Below are positions 9,617 through 18,440 of a DNA stretch of 64,000 nt, piece after piece. The notes under the pieces were generated by a model. The model was given only the letters and a program-made list of their open reading frames with translations. It was not told the DNA's origin and made no database searches. The stretch's first letter is position 1. The number at the start of each line of letters is the position of its first letter. The stretch spans positions 62,001 to 126,000 of the forward strand of contig CAZSXT010000005.1 in NCBI GenBank assembly GCA_964611435.1, in the 5' to 3' direction. A program made the position numbers and the translations under genes. Source of the stretch: JAYPHU01 sp964611435. GTDB lineage: Bacteria; Pseudomonadota; Alphaproteobacteria; Rhodospirillales; UBA2165.

Positions 9617-10666
9617 TTAGGCGACCGACAGAGTGCCGGCCCAATTCAATAGGGCGGACCGGACGTCATCTTTTTTTATGGACAGGATTGAATTGCCAGC
9701 GGTCCTGAACCCTGTCCGTTCAGGGGCTGTTTGGGCCAATTCCCAAGGATAAAATATGTGATGGTTGTTTCCATGTGGAAACCAGACGCCGGGCTTTGCC
9801 CGCGCACTGAAAACCGCCCAGCATGGGGTCTTCTCCAAGGCGGCCAAATGCATCGGGCCACTGTCATGGCCCAAATAAATCAGAGCCTGTTCCATGACCG
9901 CCGCGCTTGCCAGGGGAACAAGCCGTCCGCACAAGTTCAGTTTCGGCCCTCGCCACCCTGCAAGCACACGGTCACAGGCGGCGCTTTCGTCTTCCGCGCC
10001 GATGCTGACAACGCCTAGACCGGGCCGGTGTTCGCTCAACGCGTCCAGGCAAAACCGCCAATTATCTTCTCCCCAATCCTTGTCGGGCAACTTGGCGCCG
10101 AGGCTGAAGGCCAGGAAGCAGGCTCTACCGCCCCACCCGGCTAAAGCCGCTGACGCCTGTTGTCTGGCCGTGTCCGGGAGTGTGAACGTCCAATCCTCTG
10201 TGGCGTCTGAATGCCCGGTAATGGCTCTCAGCAAGCGGCTGCTCTCGGATTCGTATAACTCGTCGCCCCGCTTTCGATATCTCCGGTAGTCTGGTCCCCA
10301 GGGTACGTGCAGAAGAGTGGAAATCCCACACCAACGAAAATACGTTACTTCGGCGGCGAGTCGGTGCAGCTGTGAAGGCTCGGAAAGATAAATTAGCGCG
10401 TCCGGCGACCACGCCTTAATTTGAGAGCGGACATCGGAAAGGGCCGAGATTCCGCCGCCACCCGGCGGCAGGTGGAATACCCCTTCGACTAATCCTGTCT
10501 CCCCCAAGATGCTCGAGACCCCTGCCGCCCTCTCCGACACGGGTGTGTTAGACAAAAGTCTGATCGCGGCATGAGGGTATTGTCGGCGAATTTCGTTGAG
10601 CGCCGGGATGCTGACGATGGCATCGCCAATGCTGCCCCGCCGGTATACAAGAATTCGCGAATACAT
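9617..10666 (-). CDS. Glycosyltransferase family 9 (heptosyltransferase-like)
   Basis: A 349-residue GT9 protein. The N-terminal ILVYRRGSIGDAIVSIPAL motif is the family signature. The C-terminal YLGHDSGPMHLAA motif is the nucleotide-heptose-binding D-S-G-P-x-H element. ADP-heptose:LPS heptosyltransferases are the best-known members, but many GT9 enzymes in O-antigen loci use other donors. The start is ATG 10666, with a GTG 12 nt further upstream as the alternative. It is the first gene of a three-gene minus-strand unit and is divergent from the glycosyltransferase starting near 10805. Confidence 0.87.
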   Translation of the reverse strand: MYSRILVYRRGSIGDAIVSIPALNEIRRQYPHAAIRLLSNTPVSERAAGVSSILGETGLVEGVFHLPPGGGGISALSDVRSQIKAWSPDALIYLSEPSQLHRLAAEVTYFRWCGISTLLHVPWGPDYRRYRKRGDELYESESSRLLRAITGHSDATEDWTFTLPDTARQQASAALAGWGGRACFLAFSLGAKLPDKDWGEDNWRFCLDALSEHRPGLGVVSIGAEDESAACDRVLAGWRGPKLNLCGRLVPLASAAVMEQALIYLGHDSGPMHLAALEKTPCWAVFSARAKPGVWFPHGNNHHIFYPWELAQTAPERTGFRTAGNSILSIKKDDVRSALLNWAGTLSVA

Positions 10667-10804
10667 GAGTGGCGCCACGATAAGGTATAGAGGGGTGGCA
10701 AGCCCAGAAAATAATGATCTGTCAGGGGGTTAGGTTTCCGGTTGGAGGGGACTCACCATAGTTGGTATAAGGTTCTTATCGAAGGCATTAAGGAACAGAA
10801 CAAC

Positions 10805-11980
10805 GTGGCAGCCGTTCAGAAAGGCTTCTTAAGAAGTGATCGCATTCGTGTGCTGGTAAACGGGATTCACGCGAAAAGCGGTGGCGGGGTCACTTATTTG
10901 CGAAATATTCTGCCGCTGTTCGCCCAGGATGATGAACTTGAGGTCCACCTCTTTCTCCACCGGGATCAGTTTCAGCTGTTTGGCACGGTCGATGAGCGCG
11001 TTCGGATGCACCTGCTGCGTTACCCCAATGGTTTTTTTGCCAACCTCCTATGGGAGCAGGTTGTTCTGCCGATCTTGGCCCGGGTGATGTCGGTCGATGT
11101 CACATTGTCTCCGGCAAATTACGGCCCCTTGATGGCGCCGGCACCTGTTATTGTCTTGAGAAATTCTCTGGCCGTGGCCGGCCGGGAAACCCGTCTCCTA
11201 AAACGGCTTTATTGGGGCGGGCTGACATTGATGACGGCTCTGTCCTTGCTGTTCTGCCGACGTGCGATCGCGGTGTCAATTTACGCCCGTCAGGCGCTTA
11301 CATTCGGAGTCGGCGAACGGCTGAAGAACAAGGTTACCGTCGTGTATCATGGTGTGCGCGACACGTTCTCTCCTGGGGAATTCTCTGACCGGCAAGATTT
11401 CCTGCTGGCCGTATCTGATATCTATGTGCAGAAAAATCTCCATACGCTCGTGGCGGCGATGTCGATCATTCGAGAGAATTATCCATCCATTAAGTTGAAA
11501 CTGGCGGGCCGAGCGGTCGATGAAGGTTATCTTCAGGAGATCAATGACGCTGTCGCCGCGTATCGCTTGCAGGACAATATAGAGTTCCTGGGTGAATTGG
11601 ACCATGTCGCGTTGACCGAGCTTTACCGCAAGTGTGCGGTCTTTGTATTTCCGTCCACGGTCGAAACGTTCGGCAATCCGTTGGTCGAGGCAATGGCGTG
11701 TGGCGCCCCCATTGCCAGTTCGAACACGGCAGCGATGCCGGAAATATTGCAGGACGCCGCAACGTTTTTCGATCCATTGGACGCATCAAGTATGGCCAAG
11801 GCGGTTGAAGCGGTGATGTCTGACCATCAGCTAAGGGATCGACTATCGGCCAATGCCTTGAATCGGGCCAGAGATTTCTCTTGGGTCAAGACGACTCAGC
11901 AGACGGCGGATGTGGTGAAAACGGTAGCGCGAAAAAAGGCTGCCGATTTACCTCAGGCTCAGGTGAACGGCGCCTCGTGA
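10805..11980 (+). CDS. Glycosyltransferase family 4
   Basis: A GT4 enzyme of about 391 residues. The N-terminus has VLVNGIHAKSGGGVTY, a glycine-rich acceptor-domain loop. The C-terminal half contains the E-x7-E donor motif in VETFGNPLVEAM. The start is uncertain. GTG 10805 follows an AAGGA about 10 nt upstream and is preferred; TTG 10742 and GTG 10850 are in frame. Its stop overlaps the next gene by four bases (GTGA). It resembles the enzyme at 14147-15280 in N-terminal loop, LWEQ motif and SAN(Y/F)G segment, so the two are likely paralogues. It is the first of five coupled glycosyltransferases. Confidence 0.85.
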   Translation: MAAVQKGFLRSDRIRVLVNGIHAKSGGGVTYLRNILPLFAQDDELEVHLFLHRDQFQLFGTVDERVRMHLLRYPNGFFANLLWEQVVLPILARVMSVDVTLSPANYGPLMAPAPVIVLRNSLAVAGRETRLLKRLYWGGLTLMTALSLLFCRRAIAVSIYARQALTFGVGERLKNKVTVVYHGVRDTFSPGEFSDRQDFLLAVSDIYVQKNLHTLVAAMSIIRENYPSIKLKLAGRAVDEGYLQEINDAVAAYRLQDNIEFLGELDHVALTELYRKCAVFVFPSTVETFGNPLVEAMACGAPIASSNTAAMPEILQDAATFFDPLDASSMAKAVEAVMSDHQLRDRLSANALNRARDFSWVKTTQQTADVVKTVARKKAADLPQAQVNGAS

Positions 11981-13083
11981 CCGTCCGTTTAACTTATATC
12001 GTTAGCCATCCGATTCAGTATCAGGCGCCGTTGCTCCGCCAAATCGCCCGACTAGACGATTTAGATTTGACGGTTCTCTTCGAGAAAGATTTCTCGACGG
12101 GGACCTATTTTGATCATGGATTCTCCACACAGGTGAAATGGGATGTGCCTTTGACCGATGGCTACACCCATCGCCCTCTCAGTAGTTCAAGTGCACCACA
12201 GATCATCCACGAGAGTGATGCCATTTGGATGCATGGTTGGCAGTCGCCGGTATTCAGAGCCCTTCTGAAGAAATTTTCTGCCGCGAATAAGCCGGTCTTG
12301 ATGAGGGGCGAAAATTGGTCGGGCGCTATGCCAGACGGATTCGGACCTATAGGCTGGTTAAAACGCAGCTACCTGAATTCTATTTTTAGGCGCTGTTCCG
12401 CTTTTCTGGCGGTGGGGTCTGCGAATCGCACATATTATGAATCCCACGGCGTTGCCCCAGAGAAGATTTTCCCCATGCCTTACGCCATCGACAACGAATA
12501 CTTTTCCGGGAGAGACACCGACGAGGGCCGTTCAACCTTTCGGTCCGAACATGGAATACCCCTCGACCAGCCGATTATACTTTTCGCAGGAAAGCTCGCC
12601 CGGAGAAAACTACCCGATGTTCTGCTGGAGGCCTGGCAGGTCGCATTTAAAGGCTTGCAGCGTCCTCCGGCGTTGGTCTTTGCCGGGGATGGCGAGTGCC
12701 GGGAAACTCTGGAAAGAGGAGCGCCAGAGCACGTGTTTTTTACTGGATTTAAGAACCAGTCGGAGCTCCCGCCGGTGTACGGCGCTGCCGATATTTTTGT
12801 CCTGGCCTCGCGCAAGGAGCCCTGGGGCCTGGCCATTAACGAAGCCATGGCGTGTGGGACTGCCGTAATTGCTTCGAATGAATGCGGCGCTTCTATCGAT
12901 TTGGTTGACCCGGCTTGCGGTCGAGTGGTGGGAGCGGGCAACGTCGGGGAACTTGCTGCGGCATTGTCCGAGGTGTTACCGAAAGCTGGCACGATGGGCG
13001 TGGCGGCGCGACAGAAGGTTGAGACTTGGGACTTTGACGCCGATGTCCGCGGCTTGCGGTTAGCCTTGGATTACGTTCTGTGA
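11977..13083 (+). CDS. Glycosyltransferase family 4
   Basis: A 368-residue GT4 protein. The start is GTG 11977, whose GTGA overlaps the stop of the previous gene. It gives a family-like N-terminus, TVRLTYIVSHPIQYQAPLLR, in which HPIQYQAPL is characteristic of a subgroup of exopolysaccharide glycosyltransferases. The donor domain shows FAGKLARRK and the E-x7-E motif in KEPWGLAINEAM. A longer in-frame version from 11881 would add 32 residues that lie inside the preceding gene and look like translated antisense noise. It is coupled at both ends in the five-gene glycosyltransferase chain. Confidence 0.87.
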   Translation: MTVRLTYIVSHPIQYQAPLLRQIARLDDLDLTVLFEKDFSTGTYFDHGFSTQVKWDVPLTDGYTHRPLSSSSAPQIIHESDAIWMHGWQSPVFRALLKKFSAANKPVLMRGENWSGAMPDGFGPIGWLKRSYLNSIFRRCSAFLAVGSANRTYYESHGVAPEKIFPMPYAIDNEYFSGRDTDEGRSTFRSEHGIPLDQPIILFAGKLARRKLPDVLLEAWQVAFKGLQRPPALVFAGDGECRETLERGAPEHVFFTGFKNQSELPPVYGAADIFVLASRKEPWGLAINEAMACGTAVIASNECGASIDLVDPACGRVVGAGNVGELAAALSEVLPKAGTMGVAARQKVETWDFDADVRGLRLALDYVL

Positions 13084-14150
13084 AAAGTCTGAGGATCATA
13101 TTTGTGGGGCAAACTGTTCCGGGCTCCAGGACCTTGCAGCGTATTCAGGCGATGGAACGATTGGGGCATGAGGTTCGCGTGATCCCTACCAATCTGTCCG
13201 GCGATACGTATGAAGACCGACCAAGCATGATTCAAAGGCTTCGGTATCGGTTTCGGCTTCCGCTGGATCGCGCGTCGGCTAACGAGGTCTTGATCAACGA
13301 AGCCGGCAGTTCAAAGAGCGATGTAATTTGGCTTGAGCGTTCAGTCGAAATCAAACCGGCAACCCTTCGGGCGGTTAAGGCGATGACTCCTGACGTCCAA
13401 CTCGTATGGTACGCCGAGGACGACATGATGAACCCGGCGCACCTGTCGCGGTACGTGGAGCGGTCTTTGCCCCTCTTTGACCTATGGGTAACCACCAAGT
13501 CGTTCAATGCAATGCCTGGGGAAATGCCGGCGCGAGGCGTACGGCGCGCTCTCTTCGTCAACAATTCCTTTGATCCCGAAATTCATCGGCCTCAACCAGC
13601 CGATGATGCGCTGCGGGCCGAATTTGGCGCAGACATTGGATTCGTCGGCACATATGAAAAGGAGAGGGCCGAGAGCATCCGGAAACTCTGCCTCGCAGGA
13701 TTGGCGGTCCGGGTTTGGGGTAATGACTGGGACAGAATGCCGTCGAGACCCGGCAATCTGCGGATCGAGGGCCGGCCGGTGTATGACCTTGAATACGCCA
13801 AAGCAGTCTCGGCCACCAAAATCAATCTATGTTTTCTGCGCAAAGACAACCGCGATCTCCAAACCTGCCGTTCAATTGAAATCCCGGCGATCGGCGGCTT
13901 CATGCTGCATGAGCGGAATGACGAAATTACCGGCCTGCTGGCTGAGGGGACGGAGGCGGCATATTTCGAAAATGACGAGGAACTGATTGAAGCCTGCCGC
14001 TATTGGCTGGCGAACGGCGACGCGCGCGAAGCAATTGCCAGTCGCGGGCATGACAGGATTATGGGCGGTGGATATCGGCATGACGACAGAATTGCGTATA
14101 TACTGGAGGAACTTTATTCCGCTAATACCGAAATGGCTCCCCGCCCATGA
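13080..14150 (+). CDS. CgeB-like glycosyltransferase
   Basis: A 356-residue protein resembling the CgeB / DUF3880-type group of GT-B glycosyltransferases. Landmarks are the N-terminal IIFVGQTVPGSRTLQR, an internal IGFVGTYEKERAESI donor-domain start, VWGNDWDRMP, and a C-terminal EIPAIGGFMLHERNDE. The last matches the family's conserved segment before the nucleotide-sugar site. The start is GTG 13080, overlapping the preceding TGA by three bases. The product is probably cytoplasmic and transfers a sugar in the same glycan as its neighbours. Donor and linkage are unknown. Confidence 0.8.
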   Translation: MKSLRIIFVGQTVPGSRTLQRIQAMERLGHEVRVIPTNLSGDTYEDRPSMIQRLRYRFRLPLDRASANEVLINEAGSSKSDVIWLERSVEIKPATLRAVKAMTPDVQLVWYAEDDMMNPAHLSRYVERSLPLFDLWVTTKSFNAMPGEMPARGVRRALFVNNSFDPEIHRPQPADDALRAEFGADIGFVGTYEKERAESIRKLCLAGLAVRVWGNDWDRMPSRPGNLRIEGRPVYDLEYAKAVSATKINLCFLRKDNRDLQTCRSIEIPAIGGFMLHERNDEITGLLAEGTEAAYFENDEELIEACRYWLANGDAREAIASRGHDRIMGGGYRHDDRIAYILEELYSANTEMAPRP

Positions 14151-15280
14151 AGGTCCTGGTCAACGCACTCTCCGCGCGAAAAGGTGGCATTGTTACCTAT
14201 ACGCAAAACCTGCTCGACGGACTTAAGCGCCGCGGCATAGACGTCACTATCGTTGCTCCAAATGAAATATCCCGTCGGGACGACCCGTCGGTGGAGAGAA
14301 TGAACATCACCAGTTACTCACCTTTCCGCCGCTTCCTTTGGGAACAAATGGTGTGGCGTGGCTACGTGAAGCGAAAAGCACCGGACATTCTGTTCTCTTC
14401 CGCGAATTTCGGCTTGCTCAATTCTCCTGTGAAGCAAGTTCTTCTGTTGCGGGAAGGGGGTCTGTTTGACCCCTTTTATCTGGCCAACATGACTGCGCCT
14501 CAAGGACTGGAGAATGCCGTCAGCCGTTATTTTCGCCGCCAGCTCATGCTGATGTCGGCGAGCGCGGCTGATTACGTCATCACGCCGACAATGGCGATGC
14601 GGGACATGGTGGCGAGCTGGCGTCCGGAGATCATGGCCAAATGCGGCGTGAATCCTTATGGGACGATCAACGATTCCTTCAAGCCGGGGCTTCAGAAGCG
14701 GGCGTGGCGGGGAGATGGCGTCTTACGATTGCTCTATGTCTCTGTCTATTATCCGCACAAGGTTCCCCGTCTTTTGTGTCAGGCGGTGGATAAATTGAAC
14801 GACATGGGCATTAAATCTCACGCCACCATCACGATCTCTCTGGAAGAATTTGAAGAAATGAAAGGGAGTGACCTGGACTATTTTGTGGTGAAGGACGCCT
14901 TGGACCGGGGCATTGTCACCTTGGGGCATCACGACTACAAAAATTTGCCGTCTCTATATCGGGACCATGATGTCTTCGTATTCCCGTCGGTTTCAGAGAC
15001 ATTTGGGCACCCAATGGCCGAAGCCATGAGCACCGGTATACCGGTGATTGTCTCCGAGACGCCGGTGAATCGCGAAATCTGCGGAGACGCCGCCCTCTAT
15101 TTTACCCCGTTTTCCTATTCGGAGCTGGTGGAACGGGTCCTGGAATTGGATGCCGATCAAAAACGCGCGGCAGAGTTATCTACGTTGGGCAGAGAACGCG
15201 CTACATCCAAGTTTGATTGGGACGGTCATGTGGACCGGCTGGTGGAATCCTTTGAAAAAGTCGCCCAGGGGACGTTATGA
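14147..15280 (+). CDS. Glycosyltransferase family 4
   Basis: A 377-residue GT4 enzyme. It opens with KVLVNALSARKGGIVTYTQN and carries the E-x7-E motif in SETFGHPMAEAM near the C-terminus. ATG 14147 overlaps the upstream stop (ATGA), and its own stop overlaps the next start in the same way. It resembles the glycosyltransferase at 10805-11980 along its length, suggesting local duplication followed by divergence. The donor sugar cannot be assigned; mannose or rhamnose transfer is common among proteins with this N-terminus. Confidence 0.86.
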   Translation: MKVLVNALSARKGGIVTYTQNLLDGLKRRGIDVTIVAPNEISRRDDPSVERMNITSYSPFRRFLWEQMVWRGYVKRKAPDILFSSANFGLLNSPVKQVLLLREGGLFDPFYLANMTAPQGLENAVSRYFRRQLMLMSASAADYVITPTMAMRDMVASWRPEIMAKCGVNPYGTINDSFKPGLQKRAWRGDGVLRLLYVSVYYPHKVPRLLCQAVDKLNDMGIKSHATITISLEEFEEMKGSDLDYFVVKDALDRGIVTLGHHDYKNLPSLYRDHDVFVFPSVSETFGHPMAEAMSTGIPVIVSETPVNREICGDAALYFTPFSYSELVERVLELDADQKRAAELSTLGRERATSKFDWDGHVDRLVESFEKVAQGTL

Positions 15281-16419
15281 AGATCGCGATTGGTGTTCAC
15301 GGCCGGTGGCACGCTTTTGATCTGGCTGCTGGACTTCATCGCCGCGGACATCTTTCAAGACTGCTGACGACATACCCCGCTTTTATCGCCAGACGTTTTC
15401 TGCCGGCGGATATCGACGTCGCGGCCGCTCCCTTACTGGAATTAAAGCGGCGATTTTATGATCGCTTCAGATGGGGACCTAAACCAGATCTAGATATCGC
15501 CAAATCGTTTGGCCGATTTGCCGCGCGCCACTTGCCCGACGAACTGGATTTGTATGTGGGCTGGAGCTCGGCGGCACTGGAAGTCATTAAGTCGCTCCAG
15601 CCAAAAAATATACCGGTCATCTTAGAACGTGGCTCGACCCACATTAGCCATCAAGACACCGTGTTGGCGGCCGGCTATGAGAGGGTGGGTCTGCCCTATC
15701 AAGCCATTGATCCGGGGATCGTGCCGCGAGAACAGCGAGAATATGAGTTGGCGTCCGCCATCGCGGTGCCGACAGAATTTGCGGCAGAGACCTTCCGGCG
15801 GAACGGCGTGCCCCCCGAGAAGCTGTTCGTCAATCCTTACGGTGTTGACCTCGACAGGTTCCAACCTGAAGCGCAAAAAGAAAGTTCCGGACCGTGCCGG
15901 ATACTTTTCGTTGGCGGTGTCGGCGTGCGAAAAGGGGCGCCCTGGCTTGTTAGGGCCGCCCACTCGCTGGCGGGCCGGGCGGAAATCGTCATGGCCGGAC
16001 CGATCGAAGATGCGCTGAAATCTTGGCTCGTCAGGAACGCGCCGCCCAATATTGTTTTAAAGGGCCCGGTTCCGTCCCAAGAGATGCCCGGCGTCTTCGG
16101 TGCGGCGGACGTTTTTTGTCTGCCGTCCCTGGAAGAGGGGTTCCCCCTGTCGCTTCTCCAGGCGATGGCTGCCGGATTGCCGTGTATCACGACAGATGAA
16201 GCCTGCGGGGGCTTGGTAAAATCCGGTGAAAATGGAGTCCTGGTCCCCTCAATGGATGAGACAGCTTTGGCCGAGGCGATGGCGACTCTGGCGGGGGATC
16301 CGGAGCGCCGCCACGCCATGGGAGAAGCGGCCCGGCGGACTGTGGCCGAGGGAAACTCCTGGGATGATTATGTGGATCGCGCGGTGGCGTTTTATGCCCG
16401 TCTAACCGCGGCGGCATAA
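15277..16419 (+). CDS. Glycosyltransferase family 4 (last of the coupled set)
   Basis: A 380-residue GT4 protein with an N-terminal IAIGVHGRWHAFDLAAGLHRRGH, a central ILFVGGVGVRKGAPWLV donor-domain start and a C-terminal LEEGFPLSLLQAMAAGLP. The second Glu of the usual E-x7-E motif is Gln here, a known variation. ATG 15277 overlaps the upstream stop. It closes the plus-strand glycosyltransferase chain, and its stop lies 4 nt from the stop of the convergent fcl gene, leaving no room for separate terminators. Confidence 0.85.
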   Translation: MKIAIGVHGRWHAFDLAAGLHRRGHLSRLLTTYPAFIARRFLPADIDVAAAPLLELKRRFYDRFRWGPKPDLDIAKSFGRFAARHLPDELDLYVGWSSAALEVIKSLQPKNIPVILERGSTHISHQDTVLAAGYERVGLPYQAIDPGIVPREQREYELASAIAVPTEFAAETFRRNGVPPEKLFVNPYGVDLDRFQPEAQKESSGPCRILFVGGVGVRKGAPWLVRAAHSLAGRAEIVMAGPIEDALKSWLVRNAPPNIVLKGPVPSQEMPGVFGAADVFCLPSLEEGFPLSLLQAMAAGLPCITTDEACGGLVKSGENGVLVPSMDETALAEAMATLAGDPERRHAMGEAARRTVAEGNSWDDYVDRAVAFYARLTAAA

Positions 16420-16423
16420 TCGC

Positions 16424-17392
16424 TTAAGCCGTTTGCGCCCCAGCGATATTTTTCAGATACCAGTCATAGGTCGAAGCCAGCCCGTCCGACAACGTAATGG
16501 CAGACGTCCAGTCGAGGGCCTGCATGCGGGCTGCATCCAGCAGCTTCCGGGGCGCGCCATCCGGTTTTGACGTGTCGAACGCAAGGTCTCCTTCGAAGCC
16601 GACAACCCCAGCGATGGTGGTGGCCAGGTCACGGACGGAAATTTCTTCTCCAGTGCCGATGTTGATGTGAATGTCGCCCGAATAGTGGTGCAACAGGTGG
16701 ACAAGGGCGTCGGCCAAGTCATCAACGTGTAGAAACTCCCGCATCGCCGATCCGGTTCCCCATATCTCCATGGATTTCGCGCCGGCCAGTTTGGCAATGT
16801 GAGCCTTGACCATCAACGCCGGAATAACATGGCTTGACTGCAGATCAAAGTTATCGCCGGGTCCGTAAAGATTGTTCGGCTGGGCGGATATATAGTCGCA
16901 GCCATACTGCTTGCGGTACGCCTCGCATAGTTTGATGCCGGCGATCTTGGCGATCGCATACCATTCATTGGTCGGCTCCAGTGGCCCGGTCAGAAGCGCC
17001 TCTTCGTTCATCGGTTGGGCGGCTTCTCTCGGATAAATGCACGCGGAACCTAGGAAAAGTAGCTTTTCTACATCGTTCTGATAGGACGCGTTGATGATAT
17101 TTGTCTCTATGGCGAGATTGTCATAGATGAATTCGGCCGGTCGGGTTGAGTTGGCCAGGATGCCGCCAACGGTCGCGGCCGCCAATACCACAACGTCAGG
17201 TTTATTCTGGTTGATCCAAGCGGAGACAGCGCTTTGGTCCCGAAGCTCAAGAGCGGAATGGTCGGCGGTCAGGACGTCGCAATTTTCACGTGCCAACCGG
17301 CGGACTGTTGCCGATCCGACCATACCAGTATGACCGGCAACCCAGACTTTTTTACCGGCCAGAGAAAAGGGGTGGGCCAGTTTAATTTGCAC
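16424..17392 (-). CDS. fcl: GDP-L-fucose synthase
   Basis: An extended short-chain dehydrogenase (322 residues from GTG 17392; E. coli Fcl has 321). It performs the 3,5-epimerisation and NADPH-dependent 4-reduction of GDP-4-keto-6-deoxymannose to GDP-L-fucose. It has the Rossmann glycine motif GHTGMVG, a catalytic YAIAK (Tyr-x3-Lys), and the SACIYP and QPNNLYGPGD segments typical of Fcl. The GTG start is preceded by AAGGGG. A TTG at 17410 is the alternative. It is the last gene of the wecB-wecC-gmd-fcl operon and overlaps the end of gmd. Confidence 0.93.
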   Translation of the reverse strand: MQIKLAHPFSLAGKKVWVAGHTGMVGSATVRRLARENCDVLTADHSALELRDQSAVSAWINQNKPDVVVLAAATVGGILANSTRPAEFIYDNLAIETNIINASYQNDVEKLLFLGSACIYPREAAQPMNEEALLTGPLEPTNEWYAIAKIAGIKLCEAYRKQYGCDYISAQPNNLYGPGDNFDLQSSHVIPALMVKAHIAKLAGAKSMEIWGTGSAMREFLHVDDLADALVHLLHHYSGDIHINIGTGEEISVRDLATTIAGVVGFEGDLAFDTSKPDGAPRKLLDAARMQALDWTSAITLSDGLASTYDWYLKNIAGAQTA

Positions 17393-18440
17393 GCTGCGCC
17401 CCTTTAGCAAGGTCGATGTCGTTCCGAACCATTTCCTTCACCAAGTCCTCGAAACTGTTCTTGGGTTCCCAGCCTAACGTAGCCTTTGCCTTACTTGCGT
17501 CGCCGAGAAGCGAGTTTACTTCCGCGGGCCGGAAATACCGCTCATCGATTTCTATCAGGATGTCGCCGGTTTCTGCATCTACGCCGACTTCATCCCTACC
17601 GTTTCCGCGCCATTCGATCTTCTTTCCAATCTCGGCAAAGGCGAACTCGGCAAATTCCCGTACCGAATGCTGTTCCCCTGTGGCCAAGACATAGTCGTCG
17701 GGTGTGGGGTGCTGCAGCATCAACCACATACCTTCCACATAGTCTCGCGCGTCGCCCCAGTCTCGTTTGGCGTCAAGGTTTCCGAGATATAACTTGTCCT
17801 CGAGTCCTAAGCTAATCGCCGCCACGGCCCGGGTAATCTTTCGGGTGACAAATGTCTCACCGCGGATCGGGCTTTCGTGGTTGAAAAGAATGCCATTGGC
17901 CGCGTACAGGCCATAGGCCTCCCGGTAATTTACCGTGATCCAATAGGCGTACAGTTTGGCCGCGGCATAGGGGCTGCGTGGTTGAAAAGGGGTAGCTTCA
18001 TTCTGGGGGAGAGTTGCAGTATCCCCATAGAGTTCGGACGTGGAGGCCTGGTAAAATCGCGTCTTTTTCTCCAGGCCGAGAATGCGCATGGCCTCCAAAA
18101 GACGGAGGGCGCCCAGTGCATCGGCGTTCGCCGTGTATTCCGCCGTTTCAAAGCTGACCTGAACATGGCTCTGCGCGGCGAGGTTATAAATTTCCGTTGG
18201 CTGGACCATTTGCACCAGCCGAATAAGGTTAGTCGCATCCGTCATATCGCCGAAATGCATAAAGAAGCGGAGATCATCCTGATGGGGGTCCTGATAGAGG
18301 TGGTCCACCCGTTCTGTATTAAACGACGATGACCGGCGCTTTACGCCATGCACTTCATAGCCTTTGCCGAGCAGGAATTCCGCCAAATAGGCGCCATCTT
18401 GACCGGTCACGCCGGTAATAAGGGCAATTTTTTTACTCAT
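17382..18440 (-). CDS. gmd: GDP-mannose 4,6-dehydratase
   Basis: A 352-residue enzyme that converts GDP-D-mannose to GDP-4-keto-6-deoxy-D-mannose, the substrate of the downstream Fcl. The motifs are GVTGQDGAYLAEFL at the NADP site, RRSSSFNTERVDHLY, the catalytic YAAAK, and NHESPIRGETFVTRK, all diagnostic for Gmd. The start is ATG 18440, preceded by a GGAG, and it overlaps the wecC stop as ATGA. A longer in-frame extension to 18608 lies inside wecC and is rejected. Together with fcl it supplies GDP-L-fucose, or GDP-6-deoxy sugars, to the glycan locus. Confidence 0.95.
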   Translation of the reverse strand: MSKKIALITGVTGQDGAYLAEFLLGKGYEVHGVKRRSSSFNTERVDHLYQDPHQDDLRFFMHFGDMTDATNLIRLVQMVQPTEIYNLAAQSHVQVSFETAEYTANADALGALRLLEAMRILGLEKKTRFYQASTSELYGDTATLPQNEATPFQPRSPYAAAKLYAYWITVNYREAYGLYAANGILFNHESPIRGETFVTRKITRAVAAISLGLEDKLYLGNLDAKRDWGDARDYVEGMWLMLQHPTPDDYVLATGEQHSVREFAEFAFAEIGKKIEWRGNGRDEVGVDAETGDILIEIDERYFRPAEVNSLLGDASKAKATLGWEPKNSFEDLVKEMVRNDIDLAKGAQRAN

